Positions 19,814 through 29,226 are shown, numbered from the stretch's first letter. The stretch: 40,962 nucleotides of DNA from Anoxybacillus ayderensis (GCF_000833605.1 NZ_JXTG01000020.1:1-40962); one strand, 5' to 3'. Notes: generated by a model not told the origin, from the letters alone. Numbers and translations are program-made.

Positions 19814-20200
19814 TTGAAGCATGCATTTGAAAACGAATATGAACATGATGAGCAATTTGTGCGCGCCGTTTTTCAAAACCGATATGAATTTGTCAAAACG
19901 TATTTGCCCGCGATTCGTGTATTATGGCAAGAAATGGCGTTTCACGATGACATTAAAGCGCAGTTTCAAACGATTTTTATCAATCATGTGTACGAAAAGT
20001 TTAAACAAATTGTCGAGCATTTTCAACAAAAAGGGGAGCTTGCTCCACTTCCGCCAGAGACGATTATTCGTTTGACGATTACGACAATTGCGGGGTTTTT
20101 ACTCACTCGCTTTCTCGTCATGCCCGACTATCCGTGGGATGATGAACGAGAGATAGAGCGGACGATTCAGTTTTTGATGAATGGGTTAAAGCGACCATGA
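19814..20200 (+). pseudogene. TetR-family regulator remnant lacking the helix-turn-helix
   Basis: A 128-codon frame (first possible start TTG 19814) that matches only the ligand-binding half of a TetR-type repressor: VRAVFQNRYEFVKTYLPAIR, then ETIIRLTITTIAGFLLTRF and a typical C-terminal REIERTIQFLMNGLKRP. Family members have ~50-70 residues of DNA-binding domain before this, which is absent from all frames upstream. That space holds the promoter and lysine riboswitch of the opposite gene. No good ribosome binding site precedes it. It ends at a strong terminator. Most likely a 5'-truncated relic; a small HTH-less effector-binding protein cannot be excluded. Confidence 0.75.
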
Positions 20201-20230
20201 TAGGTTATCTTCCTATCATGTTTTTTTTTT
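20196..20230 (+). terminator. Terminator after the TetR remnant
   Basis: Stem CATGATAGG / CCTATCATG (20196-20204 with 20212-20220), followed by ten T residues. It insulates the clpE promoter just downstream. Confidence 0.92.
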
Positions 20231-20248
20231 ATTTTTTTAAAAAAGGTC

Positions 20249-20305
20249 TTGAAAGTCAAAAAAGGTCAAATTATAATAAAGACAGAAAGGTCAAATATAG
20301 TCAAA
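20249..20305 (+). promoter_or_regulatory. clpE promoter with two CtsR operator boxes
   Basis: TTGAAA (20249-20254) and TATAAT (20272-20277) are 17 bases apart. Two direct-repeat boxes of the CtsR type (GGTCAAA-NNN-GGTCAAA) are present: AGTCAAA-AAA-GGTCAAA at 20254-20270, lying between -35 and -10, and GGTCAAA-TAT-AGTCAAA at 20289-20305, over the start of transcription. Repression by CtsR and release on heat or protein stress is expected. Confidence 0.9.
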
Positions 20306-20327
20306 GTCAAAAAGGAGGTTGGTGCCT

Positions 20328-22418
20328 ATGATGTGCCAAGTATGTAAACAAAATGAAGCAAACATCTTTTTACATGTGCAAGTAAACAACGAAAAACAAC
20401 AATTGCATCTTTGCGAGGCGTGCTATGCAAAACAAAAACAACAATTAAAAGTGCCAGCAGGATTCCACTTCGATCGTTTCGATCAATTGTTCTCCGACTT
20501 CTTCGCACCGCTTGCTGAACAAACTGTTTCCCACGCCCAACAACAAGAACAACAACCGAAACGAAACGGATTGCTTGACCAATTCGGTCGCAACTTAACG
20601 CAATTAGCGAAAGCAGGATTGATCGATCCTGTCATCGGACGCGATAAAGAAATTGAACGCGTCATTGAAATTTTAAATCGGCGCAATAAAAACAATCCGG
20701 TGTTAATCGGTGAACCGGGCGTTGGTAAAACGGCGATCGTCGAAGGATTAGCGCTTAAAATCGTCGAAGGATCTGTTCCAACAAAATTATTAAACAAAGA
20801 AGTGTACGTGCTCGATGTCGCTTCCTTAGTCGCAAACACAGGCATTCGCGGTCAATTTGAAGAGCGAATGAAACAACTCATTGCTGAATTACAGCAACGG
20901 AAAAATGTCATTTTATTCATCGATGAAATTCATTTACTTGTCGGTGCCGGATCGGCAGAAGGTTCGATGGACGCAAGCAACATATTAAAACCGACGCTTG
21001 CTCGCGGAGAATTGCAAATCATCGGCGCAACAACGTTAAAAGAATATCGTCAAATTGAAAAAGATGCAGCGCTTGAACGTCGCTTCCAACCGGTCATCGT
21101 TCATGAACCGACAATTGAACAAGCGATCGATATTTTAAAAGGCATTCAGCCAAAATACGAACAATTCCATCAAGTAAAATATACAGATGAAGCGATTCAT
21201 GCATGCGTCACATTGTCGCATCGCTACATTCAAGATCGCTTCCTTCCTGATAAAGCGATTGACTTGTTAGACGAAGCGGGTTCAAAAGTAAGCTTAAAAG
21301 CGACACCGACAAATAAAGAAGCAATCGAACAACGTCTCGAACAATTAAGAAAAGAAAAAGAAAAAGCAGCGCAAGAAGAAAATTACGAACTCGCTGCCAA
21401 ATTGCGCACAGAAGAATTGCAGCTTGAAAAACAATTAAAACAAAACGGACAAGCTGAGCCACCTGTTGTAGACGTCATGCACATTCAACAAATCATTGAA
21501 GAAAAAACAGGCATCCCAGTCGGCAAACTACAAGACGATGAACAAGCAAAAATGAAACATTTAGAAGAAAACTTAGCGAAAAAAGTCATCGGTCAAGAAG
21601 AAGCGGTGAAAAAAATCGCTAAAGCGATTCGCAGAAGTCGCGCCGGCTTAAAAGCGAAGAACCGTCCGATCGGTTCGTTCTTATTCGTCGGTCCGACTGG
21701 CGTCGGTAAAACAGAATTGTCGAAGACGCTCTCCGAACAATTGTTCGGTTCTAAAGATGCGATGATTCGCTTAGACATGAGCGAATATATGGAAAAACAT
21801 GCAGTCGCCAAACTCATCGGTGCACCTCCTGGCTACGTTGGTCATGAAGAAGCCGGTCAATTAACGGAAAAAGTGCGCCGCAATCCTTACAGCATCATTT
21901 TGCTTGATGAAATGGAAAAAGCGCATCCGGACGTACAACATATGTTTTTGCAAATTTTAGAAGACGGTCGTTTAACAGATAGCCAAGGTCGTACCGTCAG
22001 CTTTAAAGATACAGTCATCATTATGACATCAAATGCAGGGACGAATGTCGAAGGCGACTTGCTCCAACGTCTCGGCCTATACTTTAAACCGGAATTTTTA
22101 AACCGTCTCGATGCGATCATCGAATTTAAACCGCTTGAAAAAGCGCACATGTTGCAAATTGTTGATCTCATGTTCGCTGAATTGCAACGCACGCTTTCTG
22201 AACAGCATGTAGCTGTTACAATGAGCGACAAAGCGAAAGAAAAATTAGCTGAACTTGGTTATCATCCGACATTTGGCGCCCGTCCACTCCGCCGCGTCAT
22301 ACAAGAACATGTCGAAGACCAAATTGCTGACGTGTTGCTTGATGAAGAACATGTACGTACGATCCACATTGATGTAGAAAACGATCGCATCGTTGTGAAA
22401 CATGAAAGAGATGAATAA
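20328..22418 (+). CDS. clpE: ATP-dependent Clp protease ATP-binding subunit ClpE
   Basis: A 696-697-residue HSP100 unfoldase that feeds substrates to ClpP. Order of domains: an N-terminal zinc finger (CQVCKQ...CEACYAK), first AAA+ module ([20 protein letters not shown]), a middle coiled coil with a UVR-like motif ([18 protein letters not shown]), second AAA+ module ([23 protein letters not shown]) and the C-terminal D2-small domain (ARPLRRVIQ). There is no ClpA/C-type N domain, which with the zinc finger distinguishes ClpE. The start is ATG 20328 (or the adjacent ATG 20331) behind AAGGAGG. Two CtsR boxes control it. The ykvI gene that follows clpE in B. subtilis, as I recall, is here displaced to 29758. 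Confidence 0.97.
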   Translation: MMCQVCKQNEANIFLHVQVNNEKQQLHLCEACYAKQKQQLKVPAGFHFDRFDQLFSDFFAPLAEQTVSHAQQQEQQPKRNGLLDQFGRNLTQLAKAGLIDPVIGRDKEIERVIEILNRRNKNNPVLIGEPGVGKTAIVEGLALKIVEGSVPTKLLNKEVYVLDVASLVANTGIRGQFEERMKQLIAELQQRKNVILFIDEIHLLVGAGSAEGSMDASNILKPTLARGELQIIGATTLKEYRQIEKDAALERRFQPVIVHEPTIEQAIDILKGIQPKYEQFHQVKYTDEAIHACVTLSHRYIQDRFLPDKAIDLLDEAGSKVSLKATPTNKEAIEQRLEQLRKEKEKAAQEENYELAAKLRTEELQLEKQLKQNGQAEPPVVDVMHIQQIIEEKTGIPVGKLQDDEQAKMKHLEENLAKKVIGQEEAVKKIAKAIRRSRAGLKAKNRPIGSFLFVGPTGVGKTELSKTLSEQLFGSKDAMIRLDMSEYMEKHAVAKLIGAPPGYVGHEEAGQLTEKVRRNPYSIILLDEMEKAHPDVQHMFLQILEDGRLTDSQGRTVSFKDTVIIMTSNAGTNVEGDLLQRLGLYFKPEFLNRLDAIIEFKPLEKAHMLQIVDLMFAELQRTLSEQHVAVTMSDKAKEKLAELGYHPTFGARPLRRVIQEHVEDQIADVLLDEEHVRTIHIDVENDRIVVKHERDE

Positions 22419-22427
22419 AACAAGAAG

Positions 22428-22462
22428 AAGGTGTCCCGAAAATCATGGGGACACCTTGTCTC
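22428..22462 (+). terminator. Terminator after clpE
   Basis: A perfect 10-bp stem AAGGTGTCCC / GGGACACCTT (22428-22437 with 22448-22457), followed by GTCTCTT. The stem is strong but the T-tract poor. Confidence 0.75.
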
Positions 22463-22547
22463 TTATCAACTATGCACAAGCTTAGAATAAGTTTTGTTCA
22501 TTCGTATATTGTTGAAGTAAAGCAGTCTTTGTTTTTTGAAATAAAAG

Positions 22548-23732
22548 TCAAGTAATCTTTCCTTTTAGTTGTATTGCCTTGCCTTTTTTCTTAGATGGAT
22601 AAGTCCATTGAAAAGAAGTCCCCATCTGTCCTTCTACATTTTGTAATATATTCGCAATATAAACATCTATTTTTTCCATCTCAAGTGTTTTTGTATCATT
22701 TTTGAAGACAATGATATAATTTGCCCAGTGAATCTTTGGATCCCCGTATCCACCAATACCGGCATAAGCCCATTCTGCTAATTTTTTATTTAGAATAGGC
22801 AGTTCTTTCTCCATTACTTTATAAAGAGCATCATATCGTTTTTTCAGTTCGGTAAAGCCTCCGACTTCTTGTAACTTTAGGAAAGCTTCTTGTAATTTTT
22901 TATCTTTTATATCTAACACCTCTATAAAACTTTCTGCTGTGTACTCATGGATTGAAACATACTTCGCACTTGAGCGTTTGCAACTAAATGTGAACATTTC
23001 TTCCGAGCGTCTATCTGTCGTAATGGTAAGTAGAATATCTGTTTTTGGTTGTCCACCTGTTTCGAGTCTAGGAATTTTATCAGTTGCCTCTATTTTCAGT
23101 ATTTTCTCATTTCTTGATAAGCCTATTAAACTCATGATTTGTTGAAATGTTGGATAAAAATAACCATCTTCTGTTGAACTTGATTGATTCCATTTTTTTA
23201 TGTTTGAAGAGTGGTTTAGTATAGATACTAGTCGCTTTTCAAAATTTTTTCCTTCCGTTGCTTTTCTTTTTCCAATGTTTTCATTTTCCAAACTTTTTGA
23301 TTCTAAGCATTGTTCAAGCTCACTTAAACTTAAAACATCATCAATAGCTGTATACATTTTTTTCTCTCTAATTTTTTTTTGATAACTTAGCGCTTGATTT
23401 TTGTTGTAATGATCAAGCCCTTCAGGAAAAACTAAATATACTTTGCTCACATGTTGGTTAATTTTCTTAATATGGTAAGAATCCCATTGAATTTGTTTTG
23501 CACGATCTGTTCGAATGGTTGACGTAGTATGTATTCCCCAAACTTCGCCATCACGGAAGGTGATAAGATGGTCTAATTTAAATTGTTTTTCATCAAAATT
23601 GGGATAACCCGTTTTATAAGGTGATATATTTTCAGCAATATGTCCTTCCCGAGTGTATGTCTCGATTAGTGACTGAAGATTTTTTTTGTTTTTTTCACCA
23701 TGTTCTTGTTTTCGGCGATTTTCTTGTGCCAA
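22548..23732 (-). CDS. Type II restriction endonuclease, MspI-like C-terminal domain
   Basis: A 394-residue protein. The part from about residue 175 on follows MspI (cuts CCGG): GGQPKTDILLTI with the catalytic Asp, then FTFSCKRSSAK where MspI has an N-I-K core, then YTAESFIEVL, and the C-terminal GTSFQWTYPSKKKGKAIQLKG. Residues ~1-160 are extra relative to MspI. They include KLDHLITFRDGEVWGIHTTS and TDRAKQIQWDSYHIKK, reminiscent of PD-(D/E)XK accessory domains in other restriction enzymes. The start is TTG 23732 with GGGGAG upstream. It pairs with the C5-cytosine methylase upstream, so CCGG or a related site is inferred. AT-rich composition suggests acquisition. Confidence 0.85.
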   Translation of the reverse strand: MAQENRRKQEHGEKNKKNLQSLIETYTREGHIAENISPYKTGYPNFDEKQFKLDHLITFRDGEVWGIHTTSTIRTDRAKQIQWDSYHIKKINQHVSKVYLVFPEGLDHYNKNQALSYQKKIREKKMYTAIDDVLSLSELEQCLESKSLENENIGKRKATEGKNFEKRLVSILNHSSNIKKWNQSSSTEDGYFYPTFQQIMSLIGLSRNEKILKIEATDKIPRLETGGQPKTDILLTITTDRRSEEMFTFSCKRSSAKYVSIHEYTAESFIEVLDIKDKKLQEAFLKLQEVGGFTELKKRYDALYKVMEKELPILNKKLAEWAYAGIGGYGDPKIHWANYIIVFKNDTKTLEMEKIDVYIANILQNVEGQMGTSFQWTYPSKKKGKAIQLKGKIT

Positions 23733-23747
23733 GTCTCGTCACTCCCC

Positions 23748-23792
23748 ATACAGATTGTTCTGTATTTTACCTTACCACAAATTTACTTACAA
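23748..23792 (-). promoter_or_regulatory. Separate promoter and palindromic operator of the restriction gene
   Basis: On the minus strand TTGTAA (23792-23787) and TAAAAT (23769-23764) are 17 bases apart. A palindrome ATACAGA-4-TCTGTAT (23765-23748) overlaps the edge of the -10 and the predicted start point. It is placed like an operator. No C-protein gene is visible, so the binding protein is unknown. Confidence 0.7.
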
Positions 23793-23820
23793 AAAAAGAG
23801 CAGGAACTTGTCCTACTCTT
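23789..23820 (-). terminator. Terminator between methylase and restriction genes
   Basis: Directly after the methylase stop codon the minus strand forms AAGAG-T-AGGA / TCCT-G-CTCTT (23820-23811 with 23805-23796, one mismatch) followed by seven T residues. The restriction promoter begins inside this T-tract, so the two genes are separate transcription units. Confidence 0.8.
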
Positions 23821-25158
23821 TTAACATATATATTCAATATTGTTGTTTATTTGGTGATAGATCGTGTTTAACGTATTTACTACTTCTTGTCCTAATGCAT
23901 AAGCTAGTAGCGGAGGAATAGCATCGCCGATCTGTTCGTATCGGTCTTGTTCCGGATCGGAATGAAACTTTACAAAAGGACCTTCGAAAATATACCAATC
24001 AGGAAAACTTTGAAGTCTTGCAGCTTCTCTCGGAGTTAATCCTCGATGCTGAACTGGGTGTATCATTTCATCTAAACAATGGGATGTGACTGTAAAACTT
24101 GGGGTATCTTCCCTTAATCTCCTGTTTCTCGCGCCATATAACTTGTTCGGAAAAAGTTCTCGTCGTAAGTCTTCTCTGTTTTCTGAAATTAAACGTTCAG
24201 CAGCAGTTCTCATATTTTCACCTTGGTGTATAAGCTCCATACGTTTAACCATTTTCTCACGATGATTTACTGCTTTGTGTGAAGTTAATGAGTTCTGATG
24301 AAATGCTAGGTGCTTTGGAACACTTAGTGTAACTCCACGCATTTTAAGTAAAAAATCACGTCTTTGCTCGCTAAGTGCGTGATCTGAAAAATTGAATGTA
24401 TACTCTGTTACTTCTTCACCTGGACGAACTTCAGGTAAGTCTAATAAAGCATCTCCTACAGTAACATAAGGAAACATTCGATTAGGTCCGTGAGTTGGGA
24501 GTGGGTATCGAAAAGTTGCATTGTAGTTGCGATTAATCCCAACTAAAAAAATGCGTTCTCGATTTTGAGGGACACCGTAATGGCTTGCTGTTAGAAGAAT
24601 TTGATGGGGATCACGGCTAGCTAAACAAAAGGACGTATCATAAGCAGTTGATTCAAATTCATCGCAAATATTTTTGAATACAGACTTACCATTTGAGCGT
24701 TTTGATAATAGTCCTTTTACATTCTCAAAAAGAACCATCTTACTTTTCACATGGCGAGCGATACGCAAAATGTTTAAAAACAAATCGTCTCGTTCATCTC
24801 CATCTTCCCTCTTCCCAGCCATAGAAAAACTTTCACACGGAGCCCCTCCTGTTACAATATCTACCGAATCCACACCAAAACGTTGTTTGAGAATTTTTGA
24901 AATAAGGTTATTGGAAACTTTATTAATGTCCCCATAGATGAGAAGGGTGCGTTCACTTTTTCTAAAAAACTTCTCTGGATTTTCCATTGTACCAGATAGG
25001 AAACTTTCTAAATCAAAAATTTCAGCATCGTGGGAAGCACTATACGTTTGAACTGTCCAATAACTCATTTCAACTGCAATTAAAGGTTTTATTCCACTCC
25101 ACATAAAACCGGTTGCTAATCCGCCAGGTCCTGCAAATAAATCGATACTTGTATACAT
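23821..25158 (-). CDS. DNA (cytosine-5) methyltransferase of the RM system
   Basis: A 445-residue C5-cytosine methylase with the motifs in order: I SIDLFAGPGGLATGF; IV GGAPCESFSMAGKR, where Glu replaces the usual Gln after the catalytic Pro-Cys; VI VLFENVKGLL; VIII QNRERIFLVG; a recognition region between ~residues 250 and 370; IX LTPREAARLQSFPD; X EQIGDAIPPLLA. It should methylate the site cut by the neighbouring nuclease. The start is ATG 25158, directly behind GGAGGAGG; the 13 codons before it are not used. Composition is AT-rich like the nuclease gene. Confidence 0.95.
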   Translation of the reverse strand: MYTSIDLFAGPGGLATGFMWSGIKPLIAVEMSYWTVQTYSASHDAEIFDLESFLSGTMENPEKFFRKSERTLLIYGDINKVSNNLISKILKQRFGVDSVDIVTGGAPCESFSMAGKREDGDERDDLFLNILRIARHVKSKMVLFENVKGLLSKRSNGKSVFKNICDEFESTAYDTSFCLASRDPHQILLTASHYGVPQNRERIFLVGINRNYNATFRYPLPTHGPNRMFPYVTVGDALLDLPEVRPGEEVTEYTFNFSDHALSEQRRDFLLKMRGVTLSVPKHLAFHQNSLTSHKAVNHREKMVKRMELIHQGENMRTAAERLISENREDLRRELFPNKLYGARNRRLREDTPSFTVTSHCLDEMIHPVQHRGLTPREAARLQSFPDWYIFEGPFVKFHSDPEQDRYEQIGDAIPPLLAYALGQEVVNTLNTIYHQINNNIEYIC

Positions 25159-25269
25159 ACAACCTCCTCCATTTATTAAAATTCTCATCAAATTCATTTT
25201 AACAAATATGACTGAAAAAATCTTTATTTTTTATTCGAAACGTTGAGCGATTGTATTATATGGCATGAT

Positions 25270-25296
25270 AAATAAAAACTGCCGCAATGGGCAGTT
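25270..25296 (-). terminator. Terminator after the PAS chemoreceptor gene
   Basis: On the minus strand AACTGCC (25296-25290) pairs with GGCAGTT (25283-25277), followed by a TTTTATTT tail. The stem begins inside the stop codon of the gene at 25295-26149. Confidence 0.85.
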
Positions 25297-26149
25297 ATAA
25301 AAGTTTCGTCAATTTATCCGTAATTTTCACCATATGTTGTTGTACTTGATGAAGTTCGTCGATCGCTTCGGCGCTATCGTTTATTTTTTCCGACACTTCT
25401 TGAAGCATATGAACCATCTCTAACACCGAGTTTGTAATATGATTAAGCTGTTCGGAAATGTCTTCGGCGGAATGTTTGCTTTTTTCCGCCATTTTGCGCA
25501 CTTCTTCTGCGACGATCGCAAAGCCGCGACCGTGTTCGCCAGCGCGAGCCGCTTCGATAGCAGCGTTTAATCCGAGCAAATTCGATTGCATCGCGATGTC
25601 TTTTACGAACGAAATGACGCCTTGAATTTCCTCTGTGCTTTTGCTTACTTTTTCCGCTTTTTCACTCAACTGTTTGACGTGATTGTTGATTAAGCGGGCC
25701 GTTTGTTGAATATCGCTCGTGCTCGCATTCATTTCTTCAAGTAAACTGGCAAACTCTTCATTTAACGTCTGGTGACGGTCGGTGACATCAGTGGCGATTT
25801 TAAAAATGGCTTGCAATTGCCCTTGTTCGTCTAATACCGGAGCGTAGAGCGCCTCAAGCCATATATGTTTGCCGTGTCGTGTGACGCGTTGCACCGTGCC
25901 GTAAAACGGCTGTTTGCTTTTTAGGTGATTCCAAAATTGTGTATACTCGTAGCTGTTTGCATATTCTGGAAGACAAAATTGACGGTGGGATATGCCGAGC
26001 AATTGTTGCTCCGTGTAGCCCATCGCTTCAAGAAACGCATCGTTTGCCCATAATACCGTCGTATCTGGGCGGAATAAAATCATCGCAAACGAGCGACACA
26101 TCGATTCAAATAGACGCTCTAAATCAATTGGAATAGTATGTAACTTCAT
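25295..26149 (-). CDS. Soluble PAS-domain chemoreceptor with shortened signalling domain
   Basis: A 284-residue cytoplasmic protein. Residues ~15-130 are a PAS domain of the Aer type ([21 protein letters not shown], then the PAC block [12 protein letters not shown]). From ~140 comes an MCP signalling domain with the tip sequence [38 protein letters not shown]. No transmembrane segment or HAMP domain is present, and the helical arms are much shorter than in ordinary receptors. AGGAGGGATGAC precedes the ATG. It sits directly downstream of a two-component operon on the same strand (about 35 bases), so it may be co-transcribed. The PAS ligand (FAD, haem or none) cannot be told. Confidence 0.88.
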   Translation of the reverse strand: MKLHTIPIDLERLFESMCRSFAMILFRPDTTVLWANDAFLEAMGYTEQQLLGISHRQFCLPEYANSYEYTQFWNHLKSKQPFYGTVQRVTRHGKHIWLEALYAPVLDEQGQLQAIFKIATDVTDRHQTLNEEFASLLEEMNASTSDIQQTARLINNHVKQLSEKAEKVSKSTEEIQGVISFVKDIAMQSNLLGLNAAIEAARAGEHGRGFAIVAEEVRKMAEKSKHSAEDISEQLNHITNSVLEMVHMLQEVSEKINDSAEAIDELHQVQQHMVKITDKLTKLL

Positions 26150-26184
26150 GTCATCCCTCCTAGAAATATGATAGGTCTATTGTA

Positions 26185-27591
26185 CTATGATTCATCATAT
26201 AATGGCAATTGAATGTACACGGTCGTTCCTTTTCCTTGTTCGCTTTCAAAGCGAATCGATCCTCCGTGTAGTTTTACAATTTGCTTGACGATTGCAATGC
26301 CAAGACCTGTGCCGCCATGTTCGCGCGAGCGGGAGCGGTCCGTTCGGAAAAAACGTTCGCCTAATCGTTCGATGTCTTGTTTCGACATTCCTTGTCCTGA
26401 ATCGGAAATAACGAGCTCGCACATCGGATGTTTGTTTACGGTGCGTAACGATATGTTGCCGCCAGAAGGGGTGTAGCGCAACGCATTATCAAGCAAGTTT
26501 TGCAACACTTGTTCGATGCGATCTGGGTCGCCATCGACGACTAAATCATGGTCGACATCGAGAGAAAGATGGATGCCTTTTTCCTGCAAGAGCGGCTCGT
26601 ATTTTTCAATCGTTTCTTCGATAAGCTGTGCGATTGAAAACGGAGTGCGCACGAGCGGATATGTGCCTTCTAGTTGCGCCAAATCGAGCAAATCGCGCAC
26701 AAGACGTTGCATGCGGCTCGCTTCGCGGTGAATGAGTTTCATATATTTTTTTTGTTGTTGTTCGTCTTTTACCACGCCGTCTAATAACGCTTCGCTATAT
26801 CCTTTCACATAGCTTAACGGCGTGCGCAATTCGTGGGAAACGTTCGCTAAAAATTCTTTTTTTCGTTCATCTTCTTTGGCGAGCGCATGCGCCATTTGAT
26901 TGAACGCCTTCGCTAATTGTCCGATTTCATCTTCCGTTTCGACATTCACGTGGACAGAAAAATCGCCTTGTGAGACGCGATAGGCCGCTTGTTGCATATG
27001 TTGCAACGGTTTTGTGAAATGCATCGCAATTTTTCGTCCGACAAATACCGTAATGAATAAAAAAAGGCTGCCGCCGATCATGACGAACGTTTGAATGCGC
27101 TCGAGCACATCTTCAATAGATGCGAGCGGAACGTACAAATATAAAATGCCCATGAGGCGATGTTCGTCTAATAGCGGAATGATGATGCCGACAATTTGAC
27201 GGTCAAACGTTTGTTCATATCCTTTTTTCGTCACTGTTTTCCCGGCAAGTAGTTGTTGCCGTTCCGCTTCGCTAATAATGGAGTGATGATCGACTTCAAA
27301 CGGCAAGCATGCGCTTAATTCACGCGGATTGTTGACGAGCACAATTTCTGTATCGGATATGTCATTGATGAAGGAAACGGTGTCGCGAAACGAGTCTGTC
27401 AGCGCACCACCTTCATATTTTGCGGCGATGTTCATTCCTTCTTGCAATAAACGTTGTTCGACGTTTGAAATATAAATGTTTTCATATATATAAACGGCAA
27501 CCGTATATAAAAGCAACACCGCCAGCACTAAAAAAGCGCTAATCGTCAGCCAAAGCTTTTGTTGTAGAGAAAGAGAATTAAACCGTTTCAT
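26185..27591 (-). CDS. Sensor histidine kinase of an OmpR-type two-component system
   Basis: A 468-residue membrane kinase: helix ~12-32, extracytoplasmic sensor to ~165, second helix ~168-190, HAMP, then the phosphoacceptor FLANVSHELRTPLSYVKGYSEAL, N box (NLLDNALRYTPSGG), G1 (DSGQGMS), F (GERFFRTDRSRSREHGG) and G2 (GTGLGIAIVKQIV). ATG 27591 overlaps the 3' end of the response-regulator gene by 14 bases. It should phosphorylate the regulator at 27578-28249. The signal is unknown; an upstream lipoprotein gene in the same operon may take part in sensing. Confidence 0.93.
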   Translation of the reverse strand: MKRFNSLSLQQKLWLTISAFLVLAVLLLYTVAVYIYENIYISNVEQRLLQEGMNIAAKYEGGALTDSFRDTVSFINDISDTEIVLVNNPRELSACLPFEVDHHSIISEAERQQLLAGKTVTKKGYEQTFDRQIVGIIIPLLDEHRLMGILYLYVPLASIEDVLERIQTFVMIGGSLFLFITVFVGRKIAMHFTKPLQHMQQAAYRVSQGDFSVHVNVETEDEIGQLAKAFNQMAHALAKEDERKKEFLANVSHELRTPLSYVKGYSEALLDGVVKDEQQQKKYMKLIHREASRMQRLVRDLLDLAQLEGTYPLVRTPFSIAQLIEETIEKYEPLLQEKGIHLSLDVDHDLVVDGDPDRIEQVLQNLLDNALRYTPSGGNISLRTVNKHPMCELVISDSGQGMSKQDIERLGERFFRTDRSRSREHGGTGLGIAIVKQIVKLHGGSIRFESEQGKGTTVYIQLPLYDES

Positions 27592-28249
27592 CAAATTTAT
27601 ATCCCACTCCCCATACCGTTTGGATGAGTTGCCCTGCTTCGCCTAATTTAATGCGCAACGTTTTAATATGTGTATCGACCGTGCGCGTGCTGCCGACGTA
27701 ATGAATGCCCCAGACGCGATCTAACAGCTGTTCACGCGTAAATACTTGACCGCGATGTTTTAAAAACAAGACGAGCAATTCGAATTCTTTTAACGTTAAC
27801 AAAACAGGTTTTCCGTTGACCGTGACTTTTCGCGCTTTTTCATCGACAACGATCGGACCTGCTTCATATTGCGGAGTTGCATCAGCCCCTTTCGTTCGTC
27901 GAAGTACAGCATGAACGCGCGCCACGACTTCATTCGGGCTAAACGGTTTTACGATGTAGTCGTCTGCGCCAATTTTCAGCCCATATACACGATCCCATTC
28001 ATCGCTTCGTGCCGTTAAAAAAATGATCGGCACTTGCGAACGTTCGCGCACGTGCATGCAAAAACGATAGCCGTCGAGTTTCGGCATCATAATATCAAGT
28101 AAAATTAAATCGACATGTCTTCGTCCGAATTGTGCAAGCCCTGCTTCGCCATCGTCCGCTTCGATGCACGTAAATCCTTCTGGCTCTAAATATAGGCGAA
28201 GTAGCTCGCGCATCTCTTTTTCATCGTCAATAATTAAAATCGTTGCCAC
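27578..28249 (-). CDS. OmpR/PhoB-family response regulator
   Basis: A 223-residue transcription factor. The receiver domain has the acidic pair IIDDEKE, the phosphorylation site LILLDIMMPKLDG, the Thr switch FLTARSDE and the Lys in YIVKPFSPNE. The C-terminal winged helix shows LTLKEFELLVLFLKHRGQVFTREQLL, split here as LTLKEFELLVLF and GQVFTREQLLDRVWG, then STRTVDTHIKTLRIKL. It starts at GTG 28249 with AAGGGGGAA upstream, 2 bases after the lipoprotein stop. Expected to be activated by the overlapping kinase gene product. Confidence 0.95.
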   Translation of the reverse strand: MATILIIDDEKEMRELLRLYLEPEGFTCIEADDGEAGLAQFGRRHVDLILLDIMMPKLDGYRFCMHVRERSQVPIIFLTARSDEWDRVYGLKIGADDYIVKPFSPNEVVARVHAVLRRTKGADATPQYEAGPIVVDEKARKVTVNGKPVLLTLKEFELLVLFLKHRGQVFTREQLLDRVWGIHYVGSTRTVDTHIKTLRIKLGEAGQLIQTVWGVGYKFDETV

Positions 28250-28251
28250 GT

Positions 28252-29226
28252 TTATTCCCCCTTCGCATCACGGAAAAAGATGTAAAACGGTCCGTGTCCA
28301 ACAGAAACAGTATTTGTTTGCTTGAATGTTTTTTCATCAACAAAAAGTAGTTCGTTGCTGTCGTAGCTTGCGATGACGAGATCGTTTTTCGCCTTTGTCA
28401 TCGCAAACGGATTGGCGCCAATATTCAGCTCGCGAATCAATCGTTTTGTGTTCCGATCAAATGCGTATAACATGTTCGATCCGTGACAAAGAACGTATAT
28501 TGCTTCGTTCGTTTGGGCGAATTGAATCGGCATCGTTTCTGCTTTTACACGTGTGATGAGACGCCCATCGACAAGCGAATGGACGTATGCTTCTTGTTGA
28601 ATCGTTGCTCCGCTGCCATGCCCGCCGACCCATAGTTCATTCGTTTCAGGAACGACGAAGCCGCTGACGGCGGAATCGAGCGTATCGACCGTTCGTGTCA
28701 CTCGTTTTGTCGTCTTGTCAATAAACGAAATCGCGCCATTTTTAAAATGAATAATAATCCATTGGTCATGCTTATCGTCTTCTATTACTGAAAAAGGGGA
28801 CGGCGGAGTTGCGATCACATCTTTCACTTTTCCATCAAACGTCATGATTGACACCGTTCCTTTTTTTTCGTTGACGACGAGCAAGTCACGCTCAGTGACG
28901 AGCACATCCGTGACCCCTTTTTCAACGCTCCATCGCTTCGCTTCTCTTCCCGTCGATAACGTATAGGCGATCATTTCATCCATGTCTTGTCCGAATAAAA
29001 CGATCGTATCGCCGTCCGGAAGAAGCGCTACTTTTGTGATCGGTTTTTTCACTTGCCATGTTGTTATGACTTGTTTCGTGTTATAATCAATAAATGACAA
29101 GCTTTGTTCTTTTATATTCACGACGCCGATGACCGCCTCGTCCCGTTTGATCGGGGTGTATGTTCGAGGAGTGCAGCTCGTTAATAACATCACGATCATC
29201 AGCCAAAAAAAGAAACGAACACGCAT
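28252..29226 (-). CDS. Beta-propeller lipoprotein, first gene of the two-component operon
   Basis: A 324-residue lipoprotein with signal FFFWLMIVMLLTSC. The mature part is made of repeated ~40-residue beta units of the YVTN type (for example LSFIDYNTKQVITTWQVKKP, AISFIDKTTKRVTRTVDTLD and MLYAFDRNTKRLIRELNIGA), consistent with a seven-bladed propeller outside the membrane. ATG 29226 is behind GGAGG; ATG 29247 would lie on top of it. Only 2 bases separate it from the response regulator, so the three genes form an operon. It could bind a ligand or metal and present it to the kinase; that role is inference. Confidence 0.82.
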   Translation of the reverse strand: MRVRFFFWLMIVMLLTSCTPRTYTPIKRDEAVIGVVNIKEQSLSFIDYNTKQVITTWQVKKPITKVALLPDGDTIVLFGQDMDEMIAYTLSTGREAKRWSVEKGVTDVLVTERDLLVVNEKKGTVSIMTFDGKVKDVIATPPSPFSVIEDDKHDQWIIIHFKNGAISFIDKTTKRVTRTVDTLDSAVSGFVVPETNELWVGGHGSGATIQQEAYVHSLVDGRLITRVKAETMPIQFAQTNEAIYVLCHGSNMLYAFDRNTKRLIRELNIGANPFAMTKAKNDLVIASYDSNELLFVDEKTFKQTNTVSVGHGPFYIFFRDAKGE

